A stretch of 64,000 nt of DNA from Talaromyces rugulosus (lineage: Eukaryota > Ascomycota > Eurotiomycetes > Eurotiales > Trichocomaceae). The first letter of the stretch is position 1; each line of letters starts with the position of its first letter. Shown one piece after another: positions 34,891-47,033 of the stretch. The stretch is taken from positions 5,022,001 through 5,086,000 of the forward strand of contig NC_049562.1 of the NCBI RefSeq assembly GCF_013368755.1, given 5' to 3'. Below the pieces are notes generated by a model that had not been told where the DNA came from, ran no database searches, and saw nothing but the letters and a program-made list of their open reading frames with translations. Made by a program: the position numbers and the translations under genes.

Positions 34891-36051
34891 TTGTTCTTGA
34901 GTGAAAAAAGGTGATCTAGCTCAGGAGTAGCCACAGCCAACTCCCAGAGATGAGACAGTATATCATATCACTTCACAGCGTACGTAGATATGTAGGCTCT
35001 GGTCGCCTCGCGTTTTGAATCGGTTGAACCGCTTGGACGCGGATTCGAAGGGTGGTAAGGATGGTTAGGAATCAAACAAAAACAACAAGCCCTAGGCTTA
35101 AAAATCCTCTGCCTGCAAGGGAAGTGACCGGATAGTGTATGCCAAAATAGCGTAGGGGGGCAGACAAGCGATGCGACACAGGGTTGACATGAAGCAGTTG
35201 CCTACAAATCACATGATTTCGGAGAAGGCGACGTTTCCACTTGCCTCAGACGCGGCCGGAGCTAAGCTAGATCCGGCTAGTGGCTCCGGGTGCTCGCGGT
35301 TCCAAAGAGACAACCGTTTATTGTTATTATTATTATTATTACTAGGTACAGAGTACGTACCTTGAGAGAAGGAATCATACTGGAATACGCATTTTTCAGG
35401 GCTCATGGCACATGGAATTACTTGAATACGGCTAGAGTAAGATCGATTGATCAATACCGTAGAAAAGTTGGCTGGGGCTACTTTCACTAGTTAACTATTA
35501 TTAGAACGCCAGGCAATAATAATTCCCAAGGAAATCCAACAAGCCTAAAATTGCCCATCGTCTTCACTCTTTAGCAACCCCTCATTATTGAACAGCGCAG
35601 AGTAACAATAGTAATTAACGTTATTGGTGTAGCAGTAGTACTAAATAGTCGCAGTGCATCATCAGTCGATCCTAACGTGATTGTTTGGGCGCGTTGGCAT
35701 CATACGCTAGTCCAAAGGCGGCTAGCCCCTTAATAAGGAGGGCGTGAGCCCAGATAGCGTCAGTCAGCTTGGGGCAATCTTCAACTTCGACCAGCTGTCT
35801 CTTTCCTTTCGCCCTGTGCGCGTTTGAGTTTTTCTCTTCACCATGCCGGATTCGAAGCGAAATTGATTGCATTTCTACTGACCGAAGCTATTGTTTCTTT
35901 GTTCCTTCGCGTTCTTTCCTCGTTGCCTTGGCGCACTGTACATGTTCGTCCATTCCGGCTCTGAGTAGCCACCTGGCCCTTGGAAAATCCATACATGATA
36001 AATGTACTGACATGCGCCTAGTATTATTTCTAATTTTATGCACTTAGAAAC
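34891..36051. promoter_or_regulatory. Divergent intergenic region, neo1 and sec16
   Basis: This 1.16-kb region separates two outward-facing secretory-pathway genes. It carries a (TTA)6 microsatellite at 35324-35341. Short open frames at 35672-36047 have no family features. No gene was recognised. Confidence 0.5.
35324..35341. repeat. (TTA)6 microsatellite
   Basis: Six perfect TTA units lie in the neo1-sec16 intergenic region. They are likely length-variable between strains and have no evident function. Confidence 0.85.
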
Positions 36052-39000
36052 ATGGCGGATACAATGCCGCCTCCGACCGATAATACTATTTCAACGCCTT
36101 TGGGCGACGCTTCTTGGAATCCAGCCTTGAGGCCCGAAGATTCGTCCGATTTCCCCTCAAAACAATCGCGGTCTCAGAACGAAGGGGAACTCTTCTCTGA
36201 TGTGCAGAATGAAAACGATGGCCCTGAACAGGACTTTTCGTCTCTCCTTCAACAAAATGATGGAGAGCCTTCAGAACCCGAACAGGTCGCGACCGTCGCT
36301 CAGCCAAGTATAACTGTCGAGACATCAGAGTCACTTAACAAAGCGGAACCACAGGACATCAACTGGGGTGAAGACGCAGAGGCCCCCTGGGATGTTTCTT
36401 CACCCAAAGACCCTTTTAATCGCGAAGACATCGTTGGGCGCACCAATTCATTCCCACCAGTCGAAAACAACACAGAACTCGATGGCGGCGATTCAGCATT
36501 AAATCAGGTCGAGAATGAGGCAGAAGCCGAAACACAGCAACTCCCAGAATTGCTTGAAGACGCTAATCAAGTTAACATTGACTCTTGGGATATCGATGCG
36601 GGGGACGATGAATCTGGGTTTTTTGATCAATTAAAAACGCAAACAAAACCTATATATGATGTGCCACCGGAAGCAGAGTCTCGATTCGAAGAAGGCGTTC
36701 CTTTGGTTCCTGAGAGCGATTTGGACTCGCAATCAGAGCCAACTGCGGAACCAGCGACCAAGACCGACCAGCATCTTGAGAATCTCTTCGAAGCCGATGA
36801 TGAAGGTGAAGATGGAGATGATTTCTTCAAATCCACTGGTTCTGAGACGGTAGCGAACCATGAGAAACCTACGATCACTAGGAAAAGCACACATGAAGTT
36901 ATAAGCACTCTCAGTTCTGGCGCGATCGACTCTCCCATCGAAGAATCTCCCGCGGATGCAAAATTTGGCGATACAGTAATAAATGAGGAAGAGGAAGATC
37001 TTGCAGCAAGGTGGGAGGCAGAATTGGATGATGATGACGAATTGCTCCTGGCAGAGGACACAACAACGGAAACCCAGGAAGCACCCGCATCTGTTCAATC
37101 AAGTGCCGCTCCGGTGTTGGAACAGCGGCCTCAAACGGCGCCATATCAAGCAGCAGTCCCAATGAACCCATATGCACCGCATCAGCCATCCTCATCGGAA
37201 TTACTACAGGGAATACCCAATCCATACGCATCGACTGCAAGCTTACCTGCAACCCCATTCGCAACGCCTTTCGCCACTCCATTCGCGCCGCCCCAAGCTC
37301 AAACACAGTCGCAAGGCAAGGCCCATAGCTTTGCGGCCCAGTCTAGGGAAGGATATCAGTCTCCTTACGACTTACCGGACACCCTCTCTCGTCCGCGACG
37401 ACCAGCATTACGAAAAGTGGCCCCTCCAACAAACGGGGTTCCTAACCCAGTGCCTCCACGGAGTAGCAGTATTCCTGCACCTGCACCTCCACCCCCAGCT
37501 ATGGCTTCAAGCCTACCTGATCTTGATCAAAGGCCGCCACCAAGCAACGAAGGCCACGCTAGTAAAAGCTTCTTCGAAGAACTGCCTGCGCCACCACCAA
37601 GAGCTCGCCCGGGAAGCCGCGGTGGAAGATATACGCCTCAACCAGCACCGGTTTTGAACGCTCCAGCTCAATCAATGGCACCGCCGCCTGTGCCTCCAGT
37701 GCCTACTGTACCTTCTGCTGAGCCCGTGGCAGACAATGTTTACCAAGCACAGCTTCAGGCCCCTGATCGAATGGACCCGTATGCGAACCTAAGTGTTCCT
37801 TCGGTTCCTGTTGGTCCGGGGACCGGTCCTCGATACTCTCCAAAACCACCGGGTGGTGCGATTGCGGGCAAACCTTCAGTGTCGCCGCGGTACTCCCCAG
37901 CGCCCCCTCCTTCGCAAGCATCGTTGCCTGGCCGACCTCGATATGTTTCTCAGCCTGCAAATCTTCCGTTCCAGCCGCGTACATCCAGTCCATTGGCTCA
38001 CCACGAGAAAACCGCCTATGAGGGGCATCCGCATGAACGGCCATACACATCACCAGGACCAACCTCACACCCAAACCCAGTTTTACAACCTGGAAGCCAG
38101 CAGCTACCATCGGTTCCTACTCAGCTAGCTCACTCCGCCCCGTACTCGATGCCAGATTCAAATACCTCTCAACCACACAGCCCTCCGAAGAACCCATTTG
38201 CTCATGTTGCATCTGTTAGTGAACCCTCTCAACGCCCATCGACTGAGACACCATACCTACCTGTTGGGGGTGCTTATCAGCCCAATATATCATCTCCTCC
38301 AAATGATATTCAATTCGCACCACCCAGGAGGTCTCAAACGCAGTCCCCTGGAAAACAGTCATCTGGACCTATCCTAACCCAGACAGCGATCGAAGCTTAT
38401 CCACGGCCCGCTTCTGTTCATGCACCCAGCTCTCCAACGAAAACAATAAACCCTTACACAGTTACGCAGGTTGTACCATCTTCCAGACAGAATCTAGATC
38501 TTCCATTTGTGGAACCTAGTGATGGCCAAGAATTGGACCCATTGCAGCGTTGGCGCGGAGCTCCCATATTCAAGTTTGGGTTTGGGGGTGTAGTGTCATC
38601 GTGCTTCCCTCAACACATTCCGCGGTATTCCGCCGGTCAAATGACACCGATGATAAAGCCTGCCCCCGGAGAACCTAGGATTCGCCAGTTCAAAGATATC
38701 GTTCCTTTTGACGGAGATATTGTACGCTACCCCGGTCCTTTGAAGACGAAATCAAAGAAGAAAGATGTGGTGGCCTGGCTATCTAGCAGGATCGCAGCTT
38801 TGGAAAACGAAGGCGTTCCTCTCTCACTACAGTCGGAACCGGACGGTTTCAAAAGACACGAAGAAAAAGTTGTCTTGTGGAAATTGATTAGGGTGCTAGT
38901 TGAGAACGACGGATCACTAGACAAATCAGCAGATATCCAGAAGTCAATACAAAACATTGTATCACCAGGTTTAGAGCTTGATAGCTCTAATATCTCTTTT

Positions 39001-41467
39001 GACGCTGGTGCAGGCTCTGGAATTTACCAATCCAGTAGTACTTCTGTACAAGCAGAGGCTGTCGATTCCGATCTTCTTCAGTCTATAAAGAAAGATCTAC
39101 TTGTTGGAGACCGTGAGAAAGCTGTATGGCAAGCTGTCGATAGTCGACTGTGGGGACATGCGATGATTATGTCGTCAGCACTAGACAAGACTCTATGGAA
39201 GCAAGTGGTTCAGGAATTTGTCAAGAGAGAGGTTCGCTCTGCAGGAGAAAACACCGAATCTTTGGCTGCTTTGTATGCGGTTCTCTCCGGAAATATCGAA
39301 GAGAGTGTTGATGAACTTGTTCCTCAATCTGCGAGACTTGGATTGCAAATGATCAGCAAAGGTGGCCAAGGGTCGACTAGAAATTCACTTGATGGCCTAG
39401 ATAGATGGCGGGAAACCCTCGGTCTCGTCTTGAATAATCGCACCACGGACGATCATCGCGCACTTTTATCCATGGGGCAGCTATTAGCATCCTACAATCG
39501 CACAGAAGCCTCCCATATCTGTTACCTGTTTGCTAGGGCCTTCTCGCAGAATGGCGTTTTTGGTGGCTTCGATGATTCCCAGACCAATGTCGTTCTCCTA
39601 GGCACGGATCATCGAATATACCCGACTACTTTCTTCCGTGATGAAGATGCCATAGCATTGACAGAAGTATATGAGTTCGCAACGTGTACCCTGGCGGGCA
39701 ACCAAGCAGCCGCTCTTCCATATTTGCAACCATTCAAACTGCATCATGCATATGCGTTGGCAGAGCAAGGCTTGAGAAGCGACGCTCAACAGTACTGTGA
39801 AACCATTGGCACAACCATCAAGTCTAACACCAAACCTTCGCCGTATTTTCATCAGCGATTATTCGCTGAAATAGACGAGCTTGCAAATAGACTGAGACAA
39901 GCTCCTAACGATGGAAGTTCATCATGGATGTCTAAGCCTAGCATGGAAAAGGTCTCTGGATCTATGTGGGCGAAATTCAGCAGCTTCGTTGCTGGTGATG
40001 AAAGTGACGCTGCTTCCAATGCCTCAGCCATGGACGCGGATGTTGGTCCTTTTGCAAAAATCACAGGAACACCTACTGTTAGCCGGTCACCTTCCGTATC
40101 CGACCTCTATGGCTCATACCCGGTGCCTCAGGGGGCCTCGAATAATGCCTCGTCTCGCTATGCACCCGGAAGTCAATATGCTCCTGGATCGTCTCCTGAA
40201 CAAAACCGTGGGCGAAGTTCCATGGATTCTCAGAGATCGCCATCTCTTGGCGGCAACTTTCCTCAGAGGCGAGGGTCTCAAGAGCCGGCGACTCCTGTTG
40301 AAAGCAGTTCTCATATCCAAGGGCAGTCTAGTTTTTATGGCTCGCCATCCTCATACCCATACCACTCCACCCCCCCGCAATCCTCTTATATGCCACTTGC
40401 TCCTGTTGATGAGAACCCACCCAGCCAGCCGCAACAGCCTTTCCCCACTGCAGCTCAGCAGTCAGCACTTACCAGCGGATTACAAGCTGCATCAGTGACG
40501 TTCGGACAGCCTATCGAGGAGTTGAAGAATGCTGCGGCAGAAGTACCTCACTATGGTGGCTATGAGCCCCCGGCTGCCTCTTCTTACGAACCGCCCTCAT
40601 ATCAACCAGACCTATCGGTTACAGCAGATATTCCCGAGGCCGAAGCTGAGGAGGAAAACAAGCCAAAAAAGAAGTCTTACTTTGATGATGAAGACGACGA
40701 TAACCTCGCTTCCCGTGCATCATCAATCAAGAATTCCGAGAAGGCGAAACATGATAAAGAAGCTGACGACGCATTTCGTAAAGCTGCCGAGGCAGATGGT
40801 ATGTTCCTTCTACTTGCTAAACTCTATTTTTCCCGTATAAATGCTGACTTTTGGAGTAGCACAAAAGCCAGCAGCTGCCAAGAAAGGTTGGTTTGGAGGT
40901 TGGTGGGGAGGCAAGAAAGAGGGCGATACATCTGGTGGGCCGATCAGAGCTAAACTGGGCGAAGAAAACTCATTTTTCTATGATCCCGAGCTCAAGAAAT
41001 GGGTTAACAAAAAGGATCCGAACAGTGCAACTGCCACTGCTCGAGCTACTCCTCCGCCCCCAAAGGGCCCTATGCCGCAAAGTAGGTCTGCTAGTGCTGG
41101 TAGCGCATCCTCTGTGCCACCCATGTTACAGCGCCCGCCGTCAATGTCAGAGCTAGGAACGTCGATGGACAGTCGCCCATCTACTGGCAGCGGCGCACCG
41201 CCATTCGCCGGAAGTCCTGGGTTCGGAGGGTCTCTAGGTGTCCCTGTTCCTGGTGGCCCGAATGGGTTTCCCCGTGCTGCCTCGACAGGCCCTGCTCCCA
41301 CCCCACCAGGTTCCAGTTCTGGGCTAGCACCACCGGCCAGGCCGTCAACATCTCTAAGCACCGCCAGCTCTATTGATGATCTGCTTGGGGCTCCCCAGGC
41401 GCGCAAGGGAGGCACCCTCAAGAGCAAAAAGAAAGGCCGAGGATATGTCGACGTGATGGCGAAGTGA
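36052..41467 (+). CDS. sec16: COPII coat assembly scaffold Sec16
   Basis: Two exons, 36052-40798 and 40860-41467, encode 1784 residues. The N-terminal 830 residues are acidic then Pro/Ser/Gln-rich and disordered, with a short repeated TPFATPFATPFA stretch near residue 405. The central conserved domain starts LDPLQRWRGAPIFKFGFGG near residue 829 and includes PRIRQFKDIVPFDGDIVRYP. The C-terminal ancestral coatomer element follows from about residue 1005 (SDLLQSIKKDLLVGDREKAV through YNRTEASHICYLFARAF). The second exon begins in the Trp/Gly/Lys motif KKGWFGGWWGGKKEG, a Sec23-interaction region in fungal Sec16. Sec16 marks ER exit sites and organises COPII assembly. The intron is small and late, as in related fungi. 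Annotation is secure except for exact domain edges. Confidence 0.95.
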
Positions 41468-42149
41468 TTATCATCATGCCTATACGAATATTGAACATAA
41501 TCACAAATGTTCTTTGGGACGTTGACGTTCTATATACGCTGTCCTGTTGAACCATTTGAGGTTCGATTTCTTTGCATTTGGGGATTATCCACATGCATTT
41601 TTTTCTTTTTTCTTTTTCCTTTTTCTTTGTATTTGTATTATCTTGCACTTATATTTGGCCCAAGGGCTTATTTGTTTTTCTGCTTCTTTTTTAATCATTT
41701 TTTTTCTCACACCAGGAGGATACGGTTGTCATGGTTTGGAATGGAACGAATCGCTGTGGTATGTTTTTATCTCCTATTGGTTCTGGCGTGCAAACTGCAC
41801 TTAATACTGAGCATTGCTGCCGATGTTTCTTTCGGATTGGGACATGTCCCTTTTTACGTGTATACATAAATTATTCCGTGTTATGATTTTTCGTGTTTCC
41901 TATGTTGAATGATCAATGTCAACAAACCTTTCTAAAGTCAACTAGTGTTGATGGTGTTTTTTTATAGATATCCAATGATTTTAGTATCATGAAAGCAATT
42001 AATCCATGGGTAGCTATGTAATTGATATGATGATTCATTGATAAATTGGGTGGTATATTTTCAGTATCATACACTGTGAAAGTTGAGTTTGTTAAAATCC
42101 ATCTCTTCCTCTCTTGTCTTGCCCATGCTCGACATCTTAATAGGCTCGC
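41468..42149. other. Convergent 3' intergenic region
   Basis: This 682-bp T-rich gap lies between the ends of sec16 (plus) and the sugar transporter (minus). The open frames in the T-rich part code mostly Phe and Leu and are not credible genes. Confidence 0.5.
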
Positions 42150-43796
42150 TTACTCAGGGATAAAGACCTTCCTTAGTCGTAGTCTGCTCAAGTCTCGCAT
42201 AACCTGCACCGTGTTCTTGACATTTTGCTTCACAATAACCGAAGTGGGCTTGCTGAATAGTTCGTCAATTTCTTCGAGGCTCTTGTTCTTTGTCTCGGGC
42301 ATGAACAGAATTTGATAGACCCAGCCGAGGAGAGCAATTCCCCCGTAGAAGCCGAGGGTTAAACCAATTCGGGTCATGGATTCCATCATACGTGTGAAGT
42401 TGTAGGTAACAATGAAGCTGCACAGGAACAGGTTGGCGTCCGAAGTCGTCATACCGTAGTGACGGAGGTAAGTAGGGAAGACTTCGGAAGGAATGACCCA
42501 AGTCAGGCAAGCATAAGAGCCGAAAAATCCCATGTATAGAATAATGCCGGTCAAATAAAGACCTTCGGCGAGTTTCTGGTGTTTGTCTATTGGGATCTGA
42601 TAGCCAATTCCAACTAATAGTAGCCCAATGAAGAAACCGGGAAGCATGGCGTTGGCCCAATAGCGACGGCCGAATCTCTCCATATATAGAACTGCGGGAA
42701 TAGTACCGAGCATGAGTGCACCGCCGCCAACCAATGACATGAACACGCTATCCTTGTCGTTGAAGCCGATTCCTTGCATGAGCACGCTCATGTAGTACAT
42801 GACTGCGTTCACACCAGTGAATTGGCCCAAGAATACCATGATATTAGCGTAAACGATAGCGCGGCGGGCACGCGGGTTGGTGAAGAAATCCATCCAGGGG
42901 TATTTGTTGGTGCTACCCTGCCCGTCATTTTCGACCGAAACGGTTTCCTTCATACCAAGAAATTCGGCTTTGGATTCGTATGAATCGAAGCCACGGATCT
43001 TTTTCCAGACAACGAAGGCCTCAAGTTCACGGTTCTTAAGCATCAAGTAACGCGGACTTTCGGGGAGGAAGAACATGGCAATCAGCATGATGGTTGAAAA
43101 GACGAGAGATGAACCTAAGACGTAACGCCAGTTGCCATCCACACTAACAAACATAGCGGCCACAGCATAGCCTAGAATTTCACCAAAAGCGATGTTGAGC
43201 TGATATAGCGATACAAGATTGCCGCGAACCTTGGATGAAATACACTCGGCCACATAAATGGGCACGGTACCACCTTCAAGACCGACACCGGTTCCAAGAA
43301 TGAAGCGTCCGGCGAACATCATGCCAAAGTTGATGGCACCGGCTTCGAATGCTGCACCTATGGTGTATAGGATGCACGATAAAATGATAGAATTCCGGCG
43401 ACCGAGATATTCGTTTGACGGAGACAGGATCAACGCACCGGCGACAGCGCCAAGAGGCATGCCCGAGTTGGCCAAACTGGCCTGGTTGCTGGACAGACTC
43501 AAGTCGCGGGGCATGTAAAGATTGGCGCCACTGATGAGTGACTGATCAAGACCAGATAACAGACCGCCCAGCGATGCAAATCCGACGATGACGTACGTGA
43601 AAACAGCAGGGCTGGAGAAAGTAATCTCCAACCTTGACCGCTTGACGCCTTGCGATTGCACTTCAAGGCGCGCGAGTTCAGCATCCATGGCAGCCTCCTG
43701 AACAGCCTGAGAATTGCCCTTGATATCGTCCAAGTCGACATCTGGGATTTCTTTATCGGCGAGCTGAGGCTCCTCGATATGATGTGAGGTCTCCAT
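42150..43796 (-). CDS. MFS sugar transporter
   Basis: This intronless frame encodes 548 residues from METSHHIEEPQLADKE; the frame is open 75 codons further upstream, but that extension is not hydrophobic-patterned like the family and METSHH is preferred. Twelve membrane helices are evident. Sugar-porter signatures are present: GRRNSIILSC after helix 2, GRFILGTGVGLEGGTVPIYV after helix 4, PESPRYLMLKNRELEA after helix 6, QFTGVNAVMYYMSVL in helix 7, and PETKNKSLEEIDELF at the C terminus. The GRFILG-VGLEGG-PIYVAE block and long soluble termini resemble fungal hexose, maltose or inositol permeases. The substrate cannot be told from sequence alone. The long gene-free region upstream would allow elaborate carbon-source control, but no site was established. 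Confidence 0.9.
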   Translation of the reverse strand: METSHHIEEPQLADKEIPDVDLDDIKGNSQAVQEAAMDAELARLEVQSQGVKRSRLEITFSSPAVFTYVIVGFASLGGLLSGLDQSLISGANLYMPRDLSLSSNQASLANSGMPLGAVAGALILSPSNEYLGRRNSIILSCILYTIGAAFEAGAINFGMMFAGRFILGTGVGLEGGTVPIYVAECISSKVRGNLVSLYQLNIAFGEILGYAVAAMFVSVDGNWRYVLGSSLVFSTIMLIAMFFLPESPRYLMLKNRELEAFVVWKKIRGFDSYESKAEFLGMKETVSVENDGQGSTNKYPWMDFFTNPRARRAIVYANIMVFLGQFTGVNAVMYYMSVLMQGIGFNDKDSVFMSLVGGGALMLGTIPAVLYMERFGRRYWANAMLPGFFIGLLLVGIGYQIPIDKHQKLAEGLYLTGIILYMGFFGSYACLTWVIPSEVFPTYLRHYGMTTSDANLFLCSFIVTYNFTRMMESMTRIGLTLGFYGGIALLGWVYQILFMPETKNKSLEEIDELFSKPTSVIVKQNVKNTVQVMRDLSRLRLRKVFIPE

Positions 43797-45819
43797 AGTT
43801 ATGGGAGTAGGGTTAGAGCCGCTTGCTAACCTGTATACACCGCTGCGGAGGAATGAAAGGGAGGGGATTGCGGAGAAATGGAGGGTGAAGACGATGGCTT
43901 TATAAAACCACGCAGTCAGGCTATTTTGGCTCTGCGCTACGGCGTAATAAATAAGCGCATAGCAGGATCGCCACCAATTTCCATGAATGCTGGAGAGCTG
44001 GAAAGTCCGGGACACCCGCATCGGCAGTTTAGGGTGGTCTCGTCTCCTCTTCCTTCCCGTGGGGCTCCAGGATTTCCTTGTCCTGTTAGGCTGTCAGGCG
44101 TCCGTTGGTCGGTTGCTCTGACTTGCATGCACAATCATTCCTCAATGGGTGGGCCGGCAGGTCCTGAGCGAGCATTCAGGCCAATAATGAAGCGTGACGC
44201 ATGTAGATCTCCCACTTAGTCTACCACCCAACCTTGAACCATGTGTAGCTACTAGCACGGTAGGACCTTAGTCCTCCGTAGAGCCCGTCCCATGGAACAG
44301 CGTTTACCCTTATTCGCAGTTTCGAGGTACGTAATCTGTGGCACAATAGAAAATTCGCGCAAGCTTTAGAGCGCCACTTCTCGAAGATCTGAAGTTCTGG
44401 CACCCCGAACAAGTTCCAGTTCCGGAGGCTGGCTCGCAGCGTTGGCAAAAACACTCGATCGCTTGGAAGCCCCATAAAACAAACAGAACTCGGGTTCGTT
44501 CGCTCATTTTCATTGCGATGATCTCGGCAAGCCGATAATGTTTCTTGCATTTTTCTATGCGGATGTTAACTGTGTTGCGCAGGTACCATGAATTCCCCCA
44601 TGTTGCGTTGTTGACTGTCGGGGATATCAACATACCAACCCCAGTTGTACCGCTGCGCTTTGTTCTCGTGGTAATTGTCGATTCCACCATATTCTTTGTC
44701 GCCCCATGGGGTGTCAACCACCACTTCCTGGAAATTGGCTTAAGCTAGAATGATTAGAGACACCAAGCGTATGGAGAGCAAATGCCGACGTGGGGAAGTG
44801 TCCTTCACCGGGAAGATGATACAGGCAGTGGGCTTCTCTGAGGTCCAAGTTGTGGGTTTTCTAGGGCCGTGAGCCTTTAGCCAGGTCTCGTGTTATGTAT
44901 GGGTCCTCCTCCCGACAAACGGCCGGCAGGCCATTCACGGCTTGCCGAAGAGTGGGAGGAAACTTTTCTTCGGAGTCGACTGCTCCGTAAACCCATCGGG
45001 TTTTGGTTTCCGCTTTTCATTTGGAACCCACCGTTATTTCTAGGTTAAAGCTTTACCCTAGCCTAGGGCCTTAGTAGGACGTATCAGCCGAGACAATCTG
45101 TCGGGGCTTGCATTGGCTTCGTGGGGACTGGTAGCTGCGTACTCTGTTCAGAGTGGTTGCGCGTCAGCTGTAAACATTCTTCAAAACCTAAACACGGTAA
45201 CACCGATAGACTTGAAATGACAAGGGCGGTCTGAGGCACTTATCGACGTCATTCTGAGGGAAAAGTCGTGTGATCGTCTCGGGACCTGAGCGAAATACGT
45301 GGTAGGAGTGGAGCATCATATTATAGAACGTCTTGGCTGACTGACATGATTGAGTATGAAGAGGAGACGAGAGAATTAGCAATGGGACAGTCCGGGATGG
45401 AAGAAGGTGGTGGTGGGTTGGCAGCGCCTTCCTTGCCCGCAAGTGCCCGTGACCGCAGACAAAATGACGTCCGCTGCGAGGAACCCTACAAAGTGACTTT
45501 GACAAGCACTGAGAAGAGGAAGTAAAAATTAAATAACATTTCACCAGAGTACCTAGGGCAAGCCTGGCTAGACTACTCATACCTGAGGGTATACGCAGAA
45601 CGTCGAAAATCACCGTAATACTGGCAGTACTGACTGACTACCAAGAAAACACACCCAACAACGCCCGCCAAATAACATGCAGAGGATGATGACAACCTGG
45701 CTTGTCCACAAGCAGACGAATCAATACCCCTAGTCTTGAGCTTCTCGATAAGCTTCCTCTTAACCTTCGCTTGGATATCGCGCATATCTGTTGTCCAAAA
45801 CCAAAGAAACTCCCTACTA
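43797..45819. promoter_or_regulatory. 2-kb region upstream of the sugar transporter, no gene seen
   Basis: It holds the transporter promoter and the 3' UTR of the mso1-like gene. Two GTGGGG hexamers (44790-44795 and 45121-45126) fit the CreA carbon-repressor consensus SYGGRG, but such sites are common by chance. A 13-nt palindrome, CCCTAGCCTAGGG, lies at 45056-45068 and CCCCATGGGG at 44702-44711. Open frames (for example 45188-45613) have no family features. Confidence 0.4.
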
Positions 45820-46491
45820 TCACGGACGAGACGATCGCATATACGGAGATTGTGATTGGGGAGGAGGACTGGGGCTATTTCCTGCACCGCCATGGAACCG
45901 AGCTCTTAATCTCTGCTGCGCTGAACTACCAGAACTGACCTTTTCCATCCCATACCCCGATTGTGACTGTGGTTGTGATTGTACGGATGATGTTGACTGG
46001 TATGATCCTGCTCGCTGACTCGGAAGCGGTCGTCTCGAGATGGACTCCGGGGGCGGGGTCTGAGATTGCATCGGGCGTAGATTTGCGGACGCAACTTGTC
46101 CTCGAGCGGGGCGGTTTCGAAGACTGGCAGTTTGAGATAGCGGCGGCTGTGAAGGACCATCACTCCATAAGTCGCCCAGGCCGCCACCGCGTGGTGCCGG
46201 TTGCCCAGGTCCTTGGGCGTAAGTATTGCTGCCTTGTTGGTACGACGCTTGGGTGGCAACCATGCGGGGTTGTGGAGTTGGCGTCTTTGGATCTGGAGGA
46301 AGCCATTGTGGGAATGAACGTCCTTTCTCTGCGTAGTAGGCTCTCAAAACGTTCGAGATGTGCGAGCTATCTTCGTTGTCTGGGTCATCTGCCTCCTCGC
46401 CTGACGTAATGGCTCGACGGAGACCGTTGAGACGCGTACCGAGACTTGATATGGTTGTAGATGATGTGATAGATGCGAAGTATGAAGACAT
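45820..46491 (-). CDS. Sec1-binding protein Mso1 homologue
   Basis: A single exon encodes 223 residues starting MSSYFASITSSTTISSLGTR. The N-terminal 60 residues, including NVLRAYYAEKGRSFPQWLPPDP, match the Mso1 Sec1-binding domain. The remainder is disordered, rich in Gln, Pro, Ser and Arg, with GGGLGDLWSD in the middle, and ends in SPPPQSQSPYMRSSRP. In yeast Mso1 binds the SM protein Sec1 and helps exocytic SNARE assembly at the plasma membrane. The frame is open further upstream to an ATG at 46605, but the family N terminus is at 46491. The low-complexity body gives long false frames on the opposite strand. Confidence 0.82.
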   Translation of the reverse strand: MSSYFASITSSTTISSLGTRLNGLRRAITSGEEADDPDNEDSSHISNVLRAYYAEKGRSFPQWLPPDPKTPTPQPRMVATQASYQQGSNTYAQGPGQPAPRGGGLGDLWSDGPSQPPLSQTASLRNRPARGQVASANLRPMQSQTPPPESISRRPLPSQRAGSYQSTSSVQSQPQSQSGYGMEKVSSGSSAQQRLRARFHGGAGNSPSPPPQSQSPYMRSSRP

Positions 46492-47033
46492 AGCGAGACC
46501 AGCTCCTGATGTATGTATCCTTGTGTTGTTGAAATGACGCTGCCTCCCGAGGAGGAGGGGTAAATGTCCTAAGCAATTGCAAGCTTCAAGCTGCCAAGCT
46601 GCCAAGCGACTAGCAAACGGCGCGGTGATGCTTGCGACGCTGGGCTTATAGGCGACTGGTTAATAACAAGCGGGAGAGTCGAAGGCGCAGATGCAGGGCG
46701 AAGAATCGAGACATGGGCGAGTGTGTTGAAGACAGTCCAGGAGGTTTCGGGAGCGTCTCAGAGTTGTCGGCGTGACCCACCCGGGACTTCCTTGTGTGGA
46801 GCGATGATCTCCCTCGCAACTACGACACTACACGCGAGAATCATCCATATCAATTGCTAATTGCTGATTGCTTATGTTGATGTCAGGCAAAGGATATATA
46901 TATATTTGGGGGAAAAAGAGTAAAACAATGCTTTTATTAACGAGAACAGGGTATGCGGAAATCCTGGTCGCTCTATACAACTGCTGCACGAGTGTTCAGA
47001 AACGCCTCCAACGCCATGAATGGAGCAAAAAGA
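46492..47033. promoter_or_regulatory. Intergenic region upstream of the mso1-like gene
   Basis: This 542-bp gap, with both flanking genes on the minus strand, contains the mso1 promoter and the mak16 3' UTR. A short TATATATATA run occurs at about 46895-46904. No gene was seen. Confidence 0.45.

Noticed and set aside
41507..41869. Hydrophobic 120-codon frame downstream of sec16
   Set aside because: It arises from T-rich 3' sequence coding mostly Phe/Leu and is not a credible membrane protein.
43797..44021. 75-codon N-terminal extension of the sugar transporter
   Set aside because: Open in frame, but the family start pattern is METSHH at 43796 and the extension has no matching features.
45188..45613. 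141-codon minus-strand frame in the transporter upstream region
   Set aside because: No recognisable motif, odd composition and no splice continuation; treated as chance.
45963..46409. 148-codon plus-strand frame over the mso1-like gene
   Set aside because: Antisense to a Gln/Pro-rich coding region; no start context or conserved motif, while the minus frame has the Mso1 domain.
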